Positions 6,886 to 15,732 of a DNA stretch of 36,963 nucleotides are shown here, piece after piece (positions within the stretch are counted from its first letter, which is position 1; every line of letters begins with the position of its first letter). The notes below the pieces were generated by a model, which was given only the letters and a program-made list of their open reading frames with translations, did not search any database and was not told where the DNA came from. This DNA is from Terriglobia bacterium (lineage in GTDB: Bacteria > Acidobacteriota > Terriglobia > JAIQFV01): positions 1 to 36,963 of the forward strand of contig JAIQFV010000040.1 of the NCBI GenBank assembly GCA_020073085.1. Direction: 5' to 3'. The translations under genes and the position numbers were made by a program.

Positions 6886-7431
6886 TCACTTCGCGGTGGG
6901 CATGTAATCCCGGTCCAGGCGAAGCGCTGTGGGGGGCTTTTTGATCTGGCCCATCATGGTCATCTTGTCGATCTTATCCTGCAGGCGCATGATGCCGTAG
7001 AGCAATGCCTCCGGGCGCGGCGGACAGCCGGGGATATAGACATCGACAGGAACAATGCGGTCGACCCCCTGCAACACGGCGTAAGTCGGAAAGGGGCCTC
7101 CGCAGCTGGAGCAGGCGCCCATGGAGATGCACCACTTGGGGTCCGGCATCTGGTCCCAGACGCGGCGCAGCACCGGACCCATCTTCAAGGCCACCGTTCC
7201 CGCCACGATCATCAGGTCAGACTGGCGCGGTGAAGGGCGAAAAACCTCGGCGCCAAAGCGCGCGATGTCGAAGCGGCTGGCGCCCGTGGCCATCATTTCA
7301 ATGGCACAACAGGCCAGCCCGAAGGTCATCGGCCAAAGGGCCGATCGGCGCGCCCAATTCACGACCTGGTCGACCGTCGTCACCAGGAAGTTTCTTTCCG
7401 CTGAAGGGTCTACAAAAGAATACGGATCCAT
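6886..7431 (-). CDS. nuoB: NADH-quinone oxidoreductase subunit B
   Basis: A 181-aa subunit of respiratory complex I that carries the terminal iron-sulfur cluster N2 at the quinone site. The cluster ligands are visible: Cys41-Cys42 in [10 protein letters not shown], Cys107 in GACSSCGG and Cys136 in PGCPPRPE. The length and the highly conserved [20 protein letters not shown] block are as expected. It follows nuoA by 72 bp on the same strand. Downstream of it comes a terminator instead of nuoC/D, so the pair is a separate unit here and the remaining complex I genes must be elsewhere. Confidence 0.97.
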   Translation of the reverse strand: MDPYSFVDPSAERNFLVTTVDQVVNWARRSALWPMTFGLACCAIEMMATGASRFDIARFGAEVFRPSPRQSDLMIVAGTVALKMGPVLRRVWDQMPDPKWCISMGACSSCGGPFPTYAVLQGVDRIVPVDVYIPGCPPRPEALLYGIMRLQDKIDKMTMMGQIKKPPTALRLDRDYMPTAK

Positions 7432-7503
7432 GCGATCAATAACCTCAATTTTCTTCGATCGGGAATGAAAACCTCCCGGCCCGCGATCGCCCGCGCCCCG
7501 ACG

Positions 7504-7860
7504 CTATACCCATTCCAACGCGCCTTGTTTCCATAGCCAGATAAAACCCACTACCAGGATACCCAGGAACACGAGCATTTCCACTAATCCAAAGAGGCCC
7601 AGGACGTCGTATCGAATGGCCCAGGGAAAAAGGAACACGGTCTCCACGTCGAAGACGACGAACAGGATCGCGACAATATAGTACCGCACCGTGTATCGCT
7701 CGCGGGGCTGATAGACGGGATCGACACCGCATTCGTATGGACTGAGTTTCGCCTTATGGGGATCGCTCGGTCGAATCAGCCGGAGTATGGCGATGGTGAC
7801 GACGGGAAAGAGAAAGCCGAGTGCCATGAACATCAGGATGGGAACATAATTCTTGGGCAT
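7504..7860 (-). CDS. nuoA: NADH-quinone oxidoreductase subunit A
   Basis: A 118-aa integral membrane subunit of complex I (ND3 homologue) with three membrane helices: about residues 5-27, 58-80 and 85-110. The conserved loop SPYECGVDPV between helices 1 and 2, and VRYYIVAILFVVFDVETVFLFPWA with its buried acidic residues, identify it. The ATG at 7858-7860 is preferred over a longer frame from 7899 because AAAGGA lies six bases upstream of it. It is the first gene of the nuoAB unit. Confidence 0.95.
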   Translation of the reverse strand: MPKNYVPILMFMALGFLFPVVTIAILRLIRPSDPHKAKLSPYECGVDPVYQPRERYTVRYYIVAILFVVFDVETVFLFPWAIRYDVLGLFGLVEMLVFLGILVVGFIWLWKQGALEWV

Positions 7861-7908
7861 CCAGGGTCCTTTCGGATAGAGCATCCAACCCGCAGACACA
7901 AGTTTGTC

Positions 7909-7938
7909 ATTCTAATTCTTTTCACCGGGATTAGGCAA
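7909..7938 (-). promoter_or_regulatory. Candidate promoter of nuoAB
   Basis: On the minus strand TTGCCT and TAGAAT are separated by 18 bp, with the -10 about 48 bp upstream of the nuoA start. The -10 match is good (five of six), the -35 is fair. No other better pair is visible between nuoA and mog. Confidence 0.4.
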
Positions 7939-8023
7939 ACTGAAATGTGGGGCACACAGCCTAATCTGCCCCGGATGGGACTTCTTTAGGATGGCGGAAA
8001 GAAGAAAAGCCCGCCTCGCTGAG

Positions 8024-8046
8024 GGGGCAGACGAGACGTCTGCCCC
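8024..8046 (-). terminator. Hairpin after mog, possible terminator
   Basis: A perfect 10-bp inverted repeat GGGGCAGACG-AGA-CGTCTGCCCC begins 4 bp past the mog stop codon. A TTTTCTTC run follows only after 19 further bases, so it is a weaker terminator candidate than the nuo one and could equally be a REP-type palindrome or an mRNA 3'-end stabiliser. Confidence 0.5.
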
Positions 8047-8050
8047 ACCT

Positions 8051-8539
8051 TCAATGTTTGGTCTTGCCGTGGATGAGGTTCAGCGCATGCGGGAGCAGAT
8101 CCTGGATGGCGTCGAAACACTCGACCACTCCCTTCGGGCTCCCGGGCAAATTTACGATAAGCGTTTCGCCCCGGACCCCGACCAAGGCGCGCGATAGGAA
8201 CGCGAAGCGGGTGTGGCGACTGGATTCGGCCCGCATCAGCTCGGCCAGTCCCGGGACGCTCTTGTCGATGACTGCCTGAGTGGCCTCCGGCGTCACATCC
8301 CGCGGGCCCAGGCCCGTCCCGCCGGTGGTGACGACCAGGTCAATGGTATGAGCGTCGGCAATGGCCTTCAGTCGATCCGCAATCCGGTTGATTTCGTCCG
8401 GAACCACTTCGGTCAAGACGACTTCATACCCGAGTTTCTCGAGTTTCTCCTTCGCGGCGGCGCCCGAGAGATCCGGCCGCGTGCCCACGGCAACTGAATC
8501 GCTGATGGTGATGACGGCGGCGTGTCGTGTAAGACTCAT
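8051..8539 (-). CDS. mog: Molybdopterin adenylyltransferase (MogA/MoaB family)
   Basis: A 162-aa protein of the MoCF-binding family that adenylates molybdopterin before molybdenum insertion. The family signatures are VVTTGGTGLGPRDVTPEAT (residues about 70-88, the nucleotide-binding loop) and IVNLPGSPKGVVECFDAI near the C-terminus. The start at ATG 8537-8539 (MSLTRHAAVITISDS) matches family length; no good ribosome-binding site is seen, and a longer frame from 8647 has no family-like sequence in the extension. It is the last gene of a minus-strand cluster with moeA, moaC and a response regulator. MogA and MoaB cannot be separated with confidence from sequence alone. Confidence 0.9.
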   Translation of the reverse strand: MSLTRHAAVITISDSVAVGTRPDLSGAAAKEKLEKLGYEVVLTEVVPDEINRIADRLKAIADAHTIDLVVTTGGTGLGPRDVTPEATQAVIDKSVPGLAELMRAESSRHTRFAFLSRALVGVRGETLIVNLPGSPKGVVECFDAIQDLLPHALNLIHGKTKH

Positions 8540-8650
8540 GAGAAATGAATGCAGCGATAATCTGGCCGGGATAATGGAGTCGTCCGGGATCCTCGGGCCC
8601 GCTTGAATGCCCTCCCCTCGGGGGACCATCGCCGGGGTAAAGGGCAATCT

Positions 8651-9373
8651 CTAGCGTTTCCCCTCATCGAGCTGGCGCATGCCCTCCATGAGCAGGCCCT
8701 GCGTGGAGTTCTGGACGCTTTGCTGTTTCGATTCGGCCCCGAACTGGATCTTGAAGTCGCCATCCCCCCAGGTCAGAATGCGGTACACGGCCGGGTCGCC
8801 CCGGAGGTCGCCGGATTCCGCGTCATAGATCTGACCTTCGCGAAAATAGAGCACGGCGGACTCCCCCTGCCGCGCCAGGGAGAGGGCCCCGGTCTTCCGC
8901 CCGATCTCCAGAACTTGAATGAGGTCGACCGGACCCATATCGGCGAGGCGTCCGCCAATCGCCCCATCTTCGACCGACATCGACTCCAGGCGGTGCTGCT
9001 GCATGCGGGAGAGAATAGTCTTCAGCCGTTGGCGGGCATCGGCCGCAAAGAAAGGCTTTTCGATGATTTCGTCGGGGACCAGGTCGAGGGGCCGGATTTT
9101 CTGCTCATATTCCGCCCGCGTGGCCAGCAACACGAACGGCACATCGCGATGCGCGGGATACTCCTGGAGCTTTCGAAAGAGCTGGATTCCATCCATGATC
9201 GGCATGGAGAAATCGGCCACCACCACATCAGGATGCGAATCCCGCACCTTGAGGAGGGCATCGGCCCCATCCGAGGCCGTGCTCACATCGCAGCCCAGAC
9301 CCTGCAGGATGGAATGGAGAATCCGGACAATCGAGGAGTTATCATCGGCCAGCAAAACTTTTGCTCGTGACAT
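8651..9373 (-). CDS. Response regulator with C-terminal DUF4388-like domain
   Basis: A 240-aa two-domain protein. Residues 1-120 are a receiver domain with the acidic pair Asp10-Asp11, the phosphoacceptor Asp54 (VVADFSMPIMDG), Thr85 and Lys106 (EKPFF), all the residues needed for phosphorylation. Residues about 125-235 resemble DUF4388/PATAN-type domains (GPVDLIQVLEIGRKTGALSL...ILTWGDGDFKI), which are frequent partners of receivers in Acidobacteria, Deltaproteobacteria and Deinococcus; their role is unclear but not DNA-binding. The ATG at 9371-9373 has AGGA six bases upstream. No histidine kinase is near. Its placement between moaC and mog on the same strand is unusual. Confidence 0.88.
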   Translation of the reverse strand: MSRAKVLLADDNSSIVRILHSILQGLGCDVSTASDGADALLKVRDSHPDVVVADFSMPIMDGIQLFRKLQEYPAHRDVPFVLLATRAEYEQKIRPLDLVPDEIIEKPFFAADARQRLKTILSRMQQHRLESMSVEDGAIGGRLADMGPVDLIQVLEIGRKTGALSLARQGESAVLYFREGQIYDAESGDLRGDPAVYRILTWGDGDFKIQFGAESKQQSVQNSTQGLLMEGMRQLDEGKR

Positions 9374-9492
9374 GAGTTTGTCCTGTGATTGAAGTTCCAG
9401 AAGCGCCCGTGGATCAACCGGTCCGTCCCGCCTGCGGCGATCAGGGGGTTCCAGGCCTTCTGACACCCTTACCTTCCTTCAGACCAAGCCCT

Positions 9493-9978
9493 TCATTTTC
9501 TGGGAGCCGCCCGGCGGTAAACTCCGCTGCGTCCCCCACGCTTCTCGATGAGGTGGATTTCTCCGATCTCCATGGATCGATCGACGGCCTTGCACATGTC
9601 ATAAAGCGTCAGCGCCGCCACCGACGCGGCCGTGAGCGCTTCCATCTCCACCCCGGTTTCGCTCTTGGTCGTGGCGGAGCTCTCGATTTCAATTCCGCGC
9701 TTTTGAAATCGACATTGGACGTCGACCCGGGTCAAAAACAGCGGATGGCACATGGGAATCAGGTCCGGAGTCCGCTTGGCAGCCAGGATTCCCGCAATCC
9801 GGGCCACCTCCAGAGGATTCCCTTTGGGAGTCCTCAAGCCGCGGATAGCTGAGAGTGCAGCGCGGGAGATCTTAATAAACCCGTGCGCCCGCGCTGTGCG
9901 GAGCGTCACAGGTTTCTGGCCGACCTCCACCATGTGGGCCTGGCCTCGAGCATCGTAATGGGAAAGTTTCTTGGGCAT
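9493..9978 (-). CDS. moaC: Cyclic pyranopterin monophosphate synthase MoaC
   Basis: A 161-aa protein that, with MoaA, makes the cyclic pyranopterin intermediate of molybdenum cofactor. Clear signatures are LIPMCHPL (about 70-77) and the long block KSETGVEMEALTAASVAALT followed by YDMCKAVDR, which contains the catalytic Asp and Lys of the family. Length is typical. The ATG at 9976-9978 gives the usual MPKKLSHYDARG start; a TTG seven codons upstream is also open. It lies 42 bp after moeA on the same strand and 119 bp before the response regulator. Confidence 0.96.
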   Translation of the reverse strand: MPKKLSHYDARGQAHMVEVGQKPVTLRTARAHGFIKISRAALSAIRGLRTPKGNPLEVARIAGILAAKRTPDLIPMCHPLFLTRVDVQCRFQKRGIEIESSATTKSETGVEMEALTAASVAALTLYDMCKAVDRSMEIGEIHLIEKRGGRSGVYRRAAPRK

Positions 9979-10020
9979 GGTAAGAATCGGTTCCCGCAAC
10001 TTGAAGACGGAGCCCTCTGT

Positions 10021-11271
10021 TCAGAAGGAAGGCACCAGGATTTTCACACTGTCTTTCTCAGTGAACTCTGCCTGCTGCTCCGGTGCAATCAAAAAGCAAT
10101 TCGAACGCGCCAGGCCGGCAAGATCAGAGGAGCCTCTCCATCGAACTGTTCTTACATGAACGTCACCCTTCCGGATTTCGAAATGGGCGGGCAGATAGCC
10201 GCGTCTTCCGGTGGGTTGTTTGAATGAATTTTCAAGTCGCGCATTCAAGATCGAAGGCTCGCCGGCCTCTTCCCCTGAAAGCATCTTGAGCAGCGGCTCC
10301 ACGAAGAGATGATAAGTGACGATGGCCGACACCGGATTCCCAGGAAGCGCAAAGACGAATTGATGTCCCCGCGTCCCGAAGACGGCCGGCTTCCCCGGCC
10401 GGATGGCCACCGCATCAAAACCCAATTCCACCCCGGATTCCCTCAACACTGGCTCCACAAAATCATACTTTCCGGCGGAGACCCCTCCTGTCAGCAGCAG
10501 GCAATCGCTCGATTCAAGGCCGGCGCGAATCTTCTGCCGGAGATCTTGAAGGTCGTCCCGAGCAATTCCCAACAGATGTGCCGCGGCCCCCGACCTGCGG
10601 ACCATGGCCAGGAGGGAATAGCTGTTCGAATTACGAATTTGATTCTGTCCCGGTTCATTCTCTATGGACACCAATTCATCGCCGGTCGCGAGGATGCCCA
10701 CTCGGGGTCTCTTGAACACCAGGGGTCTTGTCATACCCGCACTCGCGGCGAGTGAGATCTCATGAACCCGGAGGGTGTGACCGCGGGGTACCAGCACATC
10801 TCCCTTTCGTGCTTCGTTGCCGCGGAGGGAGACATTGGTCCCGGCGTTCAAACTCTTTTTGATTCTGATCCTGCCGGAATCGAAGGCGTCTCCCCGAACG
10901 TTCGCCGGAGCGGGGCCAAGGGATTCAACCTCCTCCACCATGACCACCGCATCGGCGCCCGGGGGGATGGCAGCCCCGGTCATCACCTGGGCCGCTTCCC
11001 CGGCGCCGATCCGGGGAAGAATGGCATCGCCTGCCTTGCTCTCGCCGGCGACGCGCAATTCCACGGGGGCGTGCTGGACGTCCGCGCTCCGAAGGGCGTA
11101 TCCGTCTTTGGTAGACCGGTCAAACGGCGGCTGATCGGTGTCGGCACAGAGGTCTTCGGCCAGCACCCGGCCCAGCGCTTCTTCGAGCGTCACCCGTTCC
11201 GATCCCAGTTCGCCCCGCTTCGCACGGCAGGCGTCGATCACCCTTTGTCTGGCTTCGTCAACGGAAATCAT
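10021..11271 (-). CDS. moeA: Molybdopterin molybdenumtransferase MoeA
   Basis: A 416-aa enzyme that inserts molybdate into adenylated molybdopterin, the last step of basic molybdenum cofactor assembly. Motifs include PPFDRSTKDGYA (about 48-59), MTGAAIPPGADAVVMVEE (about 96-113), VGILATGDELV (about 190-200), TGGVSAGKYDFV (about 262-273) and ALPGNPVSAIVTYHLFVEP (about 311-329). Domain order and length match MoeA. It is the first gene of the minus-strand moeA-moaC-regulator-mog cluster. The genes for MoaA, MoaD and MoaE are not in the window. Confidence 0.96.
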   Translation of the reverse strand: MISVDEARQRVIDACRAKRGELGSERVTLEEALGRVLAEDLCADTDQPPFDRSTKDGYALRSADVQHAPVELRVAGESKAGDAILPRIGAGEAAQVMTGAAIPPGADAVVMVEEVESLGPAPANVRGDAFDSGRIRIKKSLNAGTNVSLRGNEARKGDVLVPRGHTLRVHEISLAASAGMTRPLVFKRPRVGILATGDELVSIENEPGQNQIRNSNSYSLLAMVRRSGAAAHLLGIARDDLQDLRQKIRAGLESSDCLLLTGGVSAGKYDFVEPVLRESGVELGFDAVAIRPGKPAVFGTRGHQFVFALPGNPVSAIVTYHLFVEPLLKMLSGEEAGEPSILNARLENSFKQPTGRRGYLPAHFEIRKGDVHVRTVRWRGSSDLAGLARSNCFLIAPEQQAEFTEKDSVKILVPSF

Positions 11272-11461
11272 GCACCAACCCGAGCAAATAATCCCAATGA
11301 TGATAGCATTTTTTGTTGTTTGGAACGCGAACGAACACTAATGAACACCGAGAAGACATTGAGTGAGTGCATTCTACCCCAGAATTGGACAGAAATTATC
11401 AAAAGCGCGGAATCTTTCAATTCGCCTGATTAGAATCTATCCCCGCAGTTCATCTCGGGAT

Positions 11462-11899
11462 TCATGCTCGATGGTTACCATTCAATTCCCAAGTCTTCGT
11501 CACCGTTCGATCGTTATCAAACACTTTTCGGCAGAATTCAGGTTTCGGACCGAAGTTTAACAATAGCCCAACCTCATAGGGGGTCGAGCGTAGATAGTTT
11601 AACAATTGGGCCTCGTCCTCTTCCATGAGACAGCGCTTGGCCTTGAGTTCGACAATCACCGCGTTCTCGACCACGAGGTCGGCATAGTATTCCCCAACGA
11701 TTTCTCCTTTGAAAAAAACGTCGATCTTGGCTTGCTTTTCGACCTTGAGACCCGCCCGCCGAAGTTCCGTAGCCATCGCGTTTAGGTAGACCTTCTCAAG
11801 AAACCCATAGCCCAGCCTGTGATACACCTCCTTAAAGAATGCACGAAGTATTCTGCTGGTGACCTCTTGAAATTTTAGGTTGGATTGAACATTACACAT
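11462..11899 (-). CDS. GxxExxY protein
   Basis: A 145-aa protein of the GxxExxY family, named for GYGFLEKVY (about residues 29-37), where the G-x-x-E-x-x-Y is visible. Downstream, the pattern YYADLVVENAVIVELKAK places an Asp and an ExK-like Glu-Leu-Lys on adjacent strands, as in PD-(D/E)XK nuclease folds, and the family is generally regarded as nuclease-like; activity has not been shown here. The ATG at 11897-11899 has GGAGGT four bases upstream, so I use it instead of a longer frame. Such genes are dispersed and often horizontally transferred. It stands alone between purA and moeA. Confidence 0.85.
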   Translation of the reverse strand: MCNVQSNLKFQEVTSRILRAFFKEVYHRLGYGFLEKVYLNAMATELRRAGLKVEKQAKIDVFFKGEIVGEYYADLVVENAVIVELKAKRCLMEEDEAQLLNYLRSTPYEVGLLLNFGPKPEFCRKVFDNDRTVTKTWELNGNHRA

Positions 11900-12106
11900 T
11901 GCTACCTCCGCGCTTCGACAACAGAGGGCGCAGAAATTCCCCTTGCGCTCCTTCAACTGAGTTCTCAAATGGCAGGTGCATGGGAAGATCGCTTCTCAAT
12001 TCGATGAAAAATGGGCTTCAAACCCCAACGGTTAAGAAGGTCAGATCTGCACATCGTCTAATTCGCGTTTGTCAGTGTCAAAGGGGGGTAGGTAAAATCG
12101 CAAAAA

Positions 12107-13378
12107 TTATATCACTCTTATACCATCAGTCCAAAAATCTTTGCCTCGTTCAAAAGGATGGTCTGGTTCCGCTCGGGGCCGGTCGAAATCATGGCGATCC
12201 TTTTGCGGCAGGGCGTCAGGCGAGGTCAGTCCCAAGGTGGGAGACTGCCACCCTGGAAATACCTTGTAGACGGGTTCGACATTTTCGAGCACGCTGGATT
12301 CGCATGGCATTTCCCGAAGGTCAGAATTCTTGTACCGATATCCCGAGCAGATCGGAATTTCATCCAGGGTGTCAAGGACATCGACCTTGGTAATGGCTAA
12401 GGCATCGATCCCATTGATGCGTCCGGCGTAACGCGCTGCCGGCACATCAAACCACCCACAGCGCCGGGGCCTTCCGGTGGACGCCCCGTATTCGCCGCCC
12501 CGCTGACGGATCTGCTCTCCCAGGGGAGTTTTGATCTCTGTCGGAAATGGACCGCCACCAACGCGTGTGGCGTAAGCCTTGGCCACCCCGATGACTCCAT
12601 CAATTCGGGTCGGAGGGACGCCGGTCCCCGTGCAGGCGCCGCCCGCTGCGGCGCTCGAGGAGGTGACGAACGGATAGGTGCCGTGGTCGAGATCCAGCAG
12701 AATGGCCTGAGCGCCTTCAAACAAGATCCGCTTTCCTGCTTTCATCGCCCCCGCCAGCCAGGCCGAGGTGTCCGTCGCATAAGGTTTCAACCTCTCAATG
12801 AGCGCCATGACCTGATCCAGGATCGCATGAGCATCGAGCCCCTCCGACTGGTAAAGCGTCGTCAGCAGGGCATTCTTGGTTTTGACGTTTTCAAAGATAC
12901 GCTCTCGCAGGACCTCCGGATGAAAGAGGTCGCAGACACGGACTCCAGTGCGGGCAGCCTTGTCTTCGTAACACGGACCGATGCCCCGATAGGTGGTCCC
13001 GATTTTCCGGTCGCCGAGCGCCGCTTCCGTGGCCACCTCGATGGCGCGGTGGTACGGCAATATCAGGTGGGCCCGCGTCGAGATGAACAGCCGTCCGCGC
13101 AACGAAATCCCCAGGGTCTCCAGTTGTGAGATCTCGTTGAGCAGATATTCCGGATCGATGACAACGCCGTTGCCGATGACACACTCCTTGTCGGGGTGAA
13201 GAATGCCGGTGGGGATAAGATGCATGACGAACTTCCGGTCGCCAATCTTCACGGTGTGCCCGGCATTATGTCCCCCCTGGTAGCGCGCCACCACGTCAAA
13301 GCGGTCGCAGAGGAGATCCACAATCTTCCCTTTTCCCTCGTCGCCCCACTGTGCGCCGACAATCACCATATTCGCCAT
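12107..13378 (-). CDS. purA: Adenylosuccinate synthetase with 3' deletion and frameshift
   Basis: PurA joins IMP and aspartate with GTP to adenylosuccinate in AMP synthesis. Residues 1-390 or so are normal: GAQWGDEGKGKIVDLL (P-loop and catalytic Asp), GGHNAGHTVK, GTTYRGIGPCYEDKAARTG, LFEGAQAILLDLDHGTYPFV and STGRPRRCGWFDVPAARY. After PGWQSPTLGLTSPDALPQK the frame changes. The expected tail IAMISTGPERNQTILLNEAK is encoded in the next frame and ends at 12118-12120, while the frame in use reads on to 12107. About 12-15 codons that normally lie between ALPQK and IAMISTGP are also missing, so this is a deletion of non-multiple-of-three length near 12193-12205. The lost loop contacts guanine of GTP. 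The start ATG 13376-13378 gives MANMVIVGAQWGDEG. It is either a broken gene or a sequencing/assembly error. Confidence 0.9.
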   Translation of the reverse strand: MANMVIVGAQWGDEGKGKIVDLLCDRFDVVARYQGGHNAGHTVKIGDRKFVMHLIPTGILHPDKECVIGNGVVIDPEYLLNEISQLETLGISLRGRLFISTRAHLILPYHRAIEVATEAALGDRKIGTTYRGIGPCYEDKAARTGVRVCDLFHPEVLRERIFENVKTKNALLTTLYQSEGLDAHAILDQVMALIERLKPYATDTSAWLAGAMKAGKRILFEGAQAILLDLDHGTYPFVTSSSAAAGGACTGTGVPPTRIDGVIGVAKAYATRVGGGPFPTEIKTPLGEQIRQRGGEYGASTGRPRRCGWFDVPAARYAGRINGIDALAITKVDVLDTLDEIPICSGYRYKNSDLREMPCESSVLENVEPVYKVFPGWQSPTLGLTSPDALPQKDRHDFDRPRAEPDHPFERGKDFWTDGIRVI

Positions 13379-13623
13379 ATTTTCCAGGCCTCGTTTCTGA
13401 CCACTCCACGGTCGGCCGTTTCCCGCGCACGACACTCACCACGTATTCAAACGGAGCTTCCCCGGGGAAAAAAGGTCATGTGGCGAGAGATCTGGAGGAA
13501 ATAAACAAATGATCCTGGGGCCGGTTGGAATCTTCCAGACCGAATCGAAGGAGTCTTCCAATGGCTCCCCGGAGAGCCCCGGCGGTTGCTCCCGTGGAGA
13601 ACGCCCACCACGCGCGCCCCCGC

Positions 13624-13959
13624 TCAATTCAGGTGACGCTCCAGCATTCGGACGATATTGTCTTTGCCCGTGTTCCCGACGATCTGATCTTTGACTTGTC
13701 CCCCCTTGAAAAGAATGAGCATGGGGATGCCGCGAACATTAAACCGCTGCGAGACCGCCATGTTTTCATCCACGTTCACCTTGCCCACCTTCACCTTGCC
13801 CTGATATTGATCGGCGACCGCTTCAACGGCCGGCGCCAGCATCCGGCAGGGAGCGCACCATTCAGCCCAGAAGTCGACCAGGACCGGCACCTCGGCTTTC
13901 AACACCTCGTCATCAAAACTCGTATCGGTGAAGTGAAAGATATTAGGGTTGTCAGACAT
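13624..13959 (-). CDS. trxA: Thioredoxin
   Basis: A 111-aa single-domain thioredoxin, the cytoplasmic disulfide reductase that serves ribonucleotide reductase and other enzymes. The active site is WAEWCAPC with Cys35 and Cys38, the buried Asp is in VDFWAEW, and the cis-Pro is in RGIPMLILFKGG. The Gly normally between the Cys is Ala here (WCAPC instead of WCGPC), a variant seen in some bacterial thioredoxins. The ATG at 13957-13959 has GGGAGG five bases upstream; a longer start at 13995 is less likely. It lies between glgA and purA on the same strand. Confidence 0.95.
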   Translation of the reverse strand: MSDNPNIFHFTDTSFDDEVLKAEVPVLVDFWAEWCAPCRMLAPAVEAVADQYQGKVKVGKVNVDENMAVSQRFNVRGIPMLILFKGGQVKDQIVGNTGKDNIVRMLERHLN

Positions 13960-14071
13960 GAATTCCTCCCAATGAATTCCGATGAACACCTGCACTCAAC
14001 GCATCGTCCTCTTCCCGGACCCCTCGGGGAAACTAAGTCCCGCACCCAAGGGCCCACGTCCCAAACTCTCT

Positions 14072-15535
14072 CTACGGGGCGCGCCGCGACAGTAAAGATT
14101 CGTAGAGTTTGACGTACTGACGGGCCGAGGCACCCCAGGAGAAATCCTTGGTCATCCCCGCGCGCATTAACCGGTGCCATGCCTCACGGTCCTTGTAAAC
14201 CTCCAACGCATCGTGAACGGCGGCCGCCATGGCAGAAGCGGTGTACTCGTGGAACTTGAATCCGGTTCCCCGGCCTGTGGAGGGATCATAGGGCTCGACG
14301 GTATCATCCAGTCCGCCCGTGGCGCGAACCACAGGAACGGTGCCATATTTTAGACTATAGAGTTGGTTCAGTCCACAAGGTTCATACCGCGAGGGCATAA
14401 GAAAGAGATCCGCGCCAGCCTCAATTTTATGAGCCAACTTGTTGTCAAACGCCAGCCGCAAACCAAACTGCTGGGGGTTCGTGCCGGCAATGCGCTGCAA
14501 CAAGGTTTCATACTTCGGCTTGCCGGAACCCAACACAACAAATAACGGGTTCATGGCCAGAATCGATTCAATTCCTTCGGAAATCAAATCAAACCCCTTC
14601 TGGTCATCCAGCCGCGAGATGATTCCGATCAAGGGACGATTCAGTTGTCCCGGGAGGCGAAACTCCTGGAGCAGATCGAGCTTGCATTCGAGCTTGCCGT
14701 CCAGGGATTCGGGTGTGTACTTCTTGACAATAAAAGGATCAATGGCTGGGGACCAATCGGCGTAATCGATCCCGTTGAGGATCCCCTGGACATTCGCGGC
14801 CCGGCTTCGAACGACACCTTCCAGCCCATGTCCGAATTCGGGGGTTTGAATCTCCCGACTGTACTTCGGGCTCACGGTGGTAATGGCATCGGCCAGCGCA
14901 ATTCCACCCTTCAGGTAGTTCACCTTTCCATAGTACTCGAGCTCTCCGATATGAAACGACGATTCCGGCAGTCCGGCCGTCTTCATGACGCCGGCATCGA
15001 AGAGACCCTGATAACCCATGTTATGAATCGTAAAGACAGTCCGCAGGTTCCTTAAAGAGGGGTCGTTGCGGGATTCGTGCTTCAGAAACACCGGGACCGG
15101 AGCCGATTGCCAGTCATGACAGTGGAAGAGGTCGGGGGGCGTCGCAGATCGTCGGGCAAATTCAATGGCAGCGCGGGAGAAGAGGGCAAACCGCTCCGCG
15201 TTGTCCGGATAATCGACCCCCTTCTCGCCATAAAACTCCTCGCGGTCGAAGTATTCCGGGCAGTCCAGGAAATAAATCACCTCGCCCGGGGCAGGCGACT
15301 CCGGGGCCCGCCAAATGGAACAGGTCTTCGGCCGGCCACTCATCGAAATGGAAAAGTCCGGCGCGACTCTCGAGAGCCGGTCGAGGGGGATCTTGCGATA
15401 CCGCGGGATCAGGACATCCACTTCATGCCCCATTTTTGCAATAAACTTCGGCAGGGCCCCCATCACATCCGCCAGCCCACCCGTCTTTGCGAAGGGGACA
15501 CATTCAGAAGCGACCAATAAGATCCTCATACGCAT
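14072..15535 (-). CDS. glgA: Glycogen synthase (ADP-glucose)
   Basis: A 487-aa GT5-family glucosyltransferase that elongates alpha-1,4-glucan from ADP-glucose. The N-terminal KTGGLADV (residues 17-24) binds the sugar nucleotide; the second Rossmann domain holds GIISRLDDQKGFDLI and the C-terminal nucleotide site MPSRYEPCGLNQLYSLKYG followed by ATGGLDDTV. Length is typical. The start at ATG 15533-15535 is chosen for family fit, and a weak GGAAAAG lies about ten bases upstream; an ATG two codons further in is equally possible. A phosphohexomutase elsewhere in the window could supply glucose-1-phosphate, but other glg genes are absent. It is divergent from rsmA. Confidence 0.95.
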   Translation of the reverse strand: MRMRILLVASECVPFAKTGGLADVMGALPKFIAKMGHEVDVLIPRYRKIPLDRLSRVAPDFSISMSGRPKTCSIWRAPESPAPGEVIYFLDCPEYFDREEFYGEKGVDYPDNAERFALFSRAAIEFARRSATPPDLFHCHDWQSAPVPVFLKHESRNDPSLRNLRTVFTIHNMGYQGLFDAGVMKTAGLPESSFHIGELEYYGKVNYLKGGIALADAITTVSPKYSREIQTPEFGHGLEGVVRSRAANVQGILNGIDYADWSPAIDPFIVKKYTPESLDGKLECKLDLLQEFRLPGQLNRPLIGIISRLDDQKGFDLISEGIESILAMNPLFVVLGSGKPKYETLLQRIAGTNPQQFGLRLAFDNKLAHKIEAGADLFLMPSRYEPCGLNQLYSLKYGTVPVVRATGGLDDTVEPYDPSTGRGTGFKFHEYTASAMAAAVHDALEVYKDREAWHRLMRAGMTKDFSWGASARQYVKLYESLLSRRAP

Positions 15536-15732
15536 CACACTCAACTTTTCCGGGCAGAGCTCTCGGCCGGGATGGCGGCCCCGGTTCACTCCGATTCAAC
15601 CTCTCTGCCCACTTGCCGTTGCCTGGATATCGAAGCCGACGTAAGGTACAGAACGGTAAGGGCACTGTCAAGGTGAATGGTTCTCGGCAGCGCCGAAGAG
15701 CATTATCAACTTTTGTGTTATCATGAATTTCA

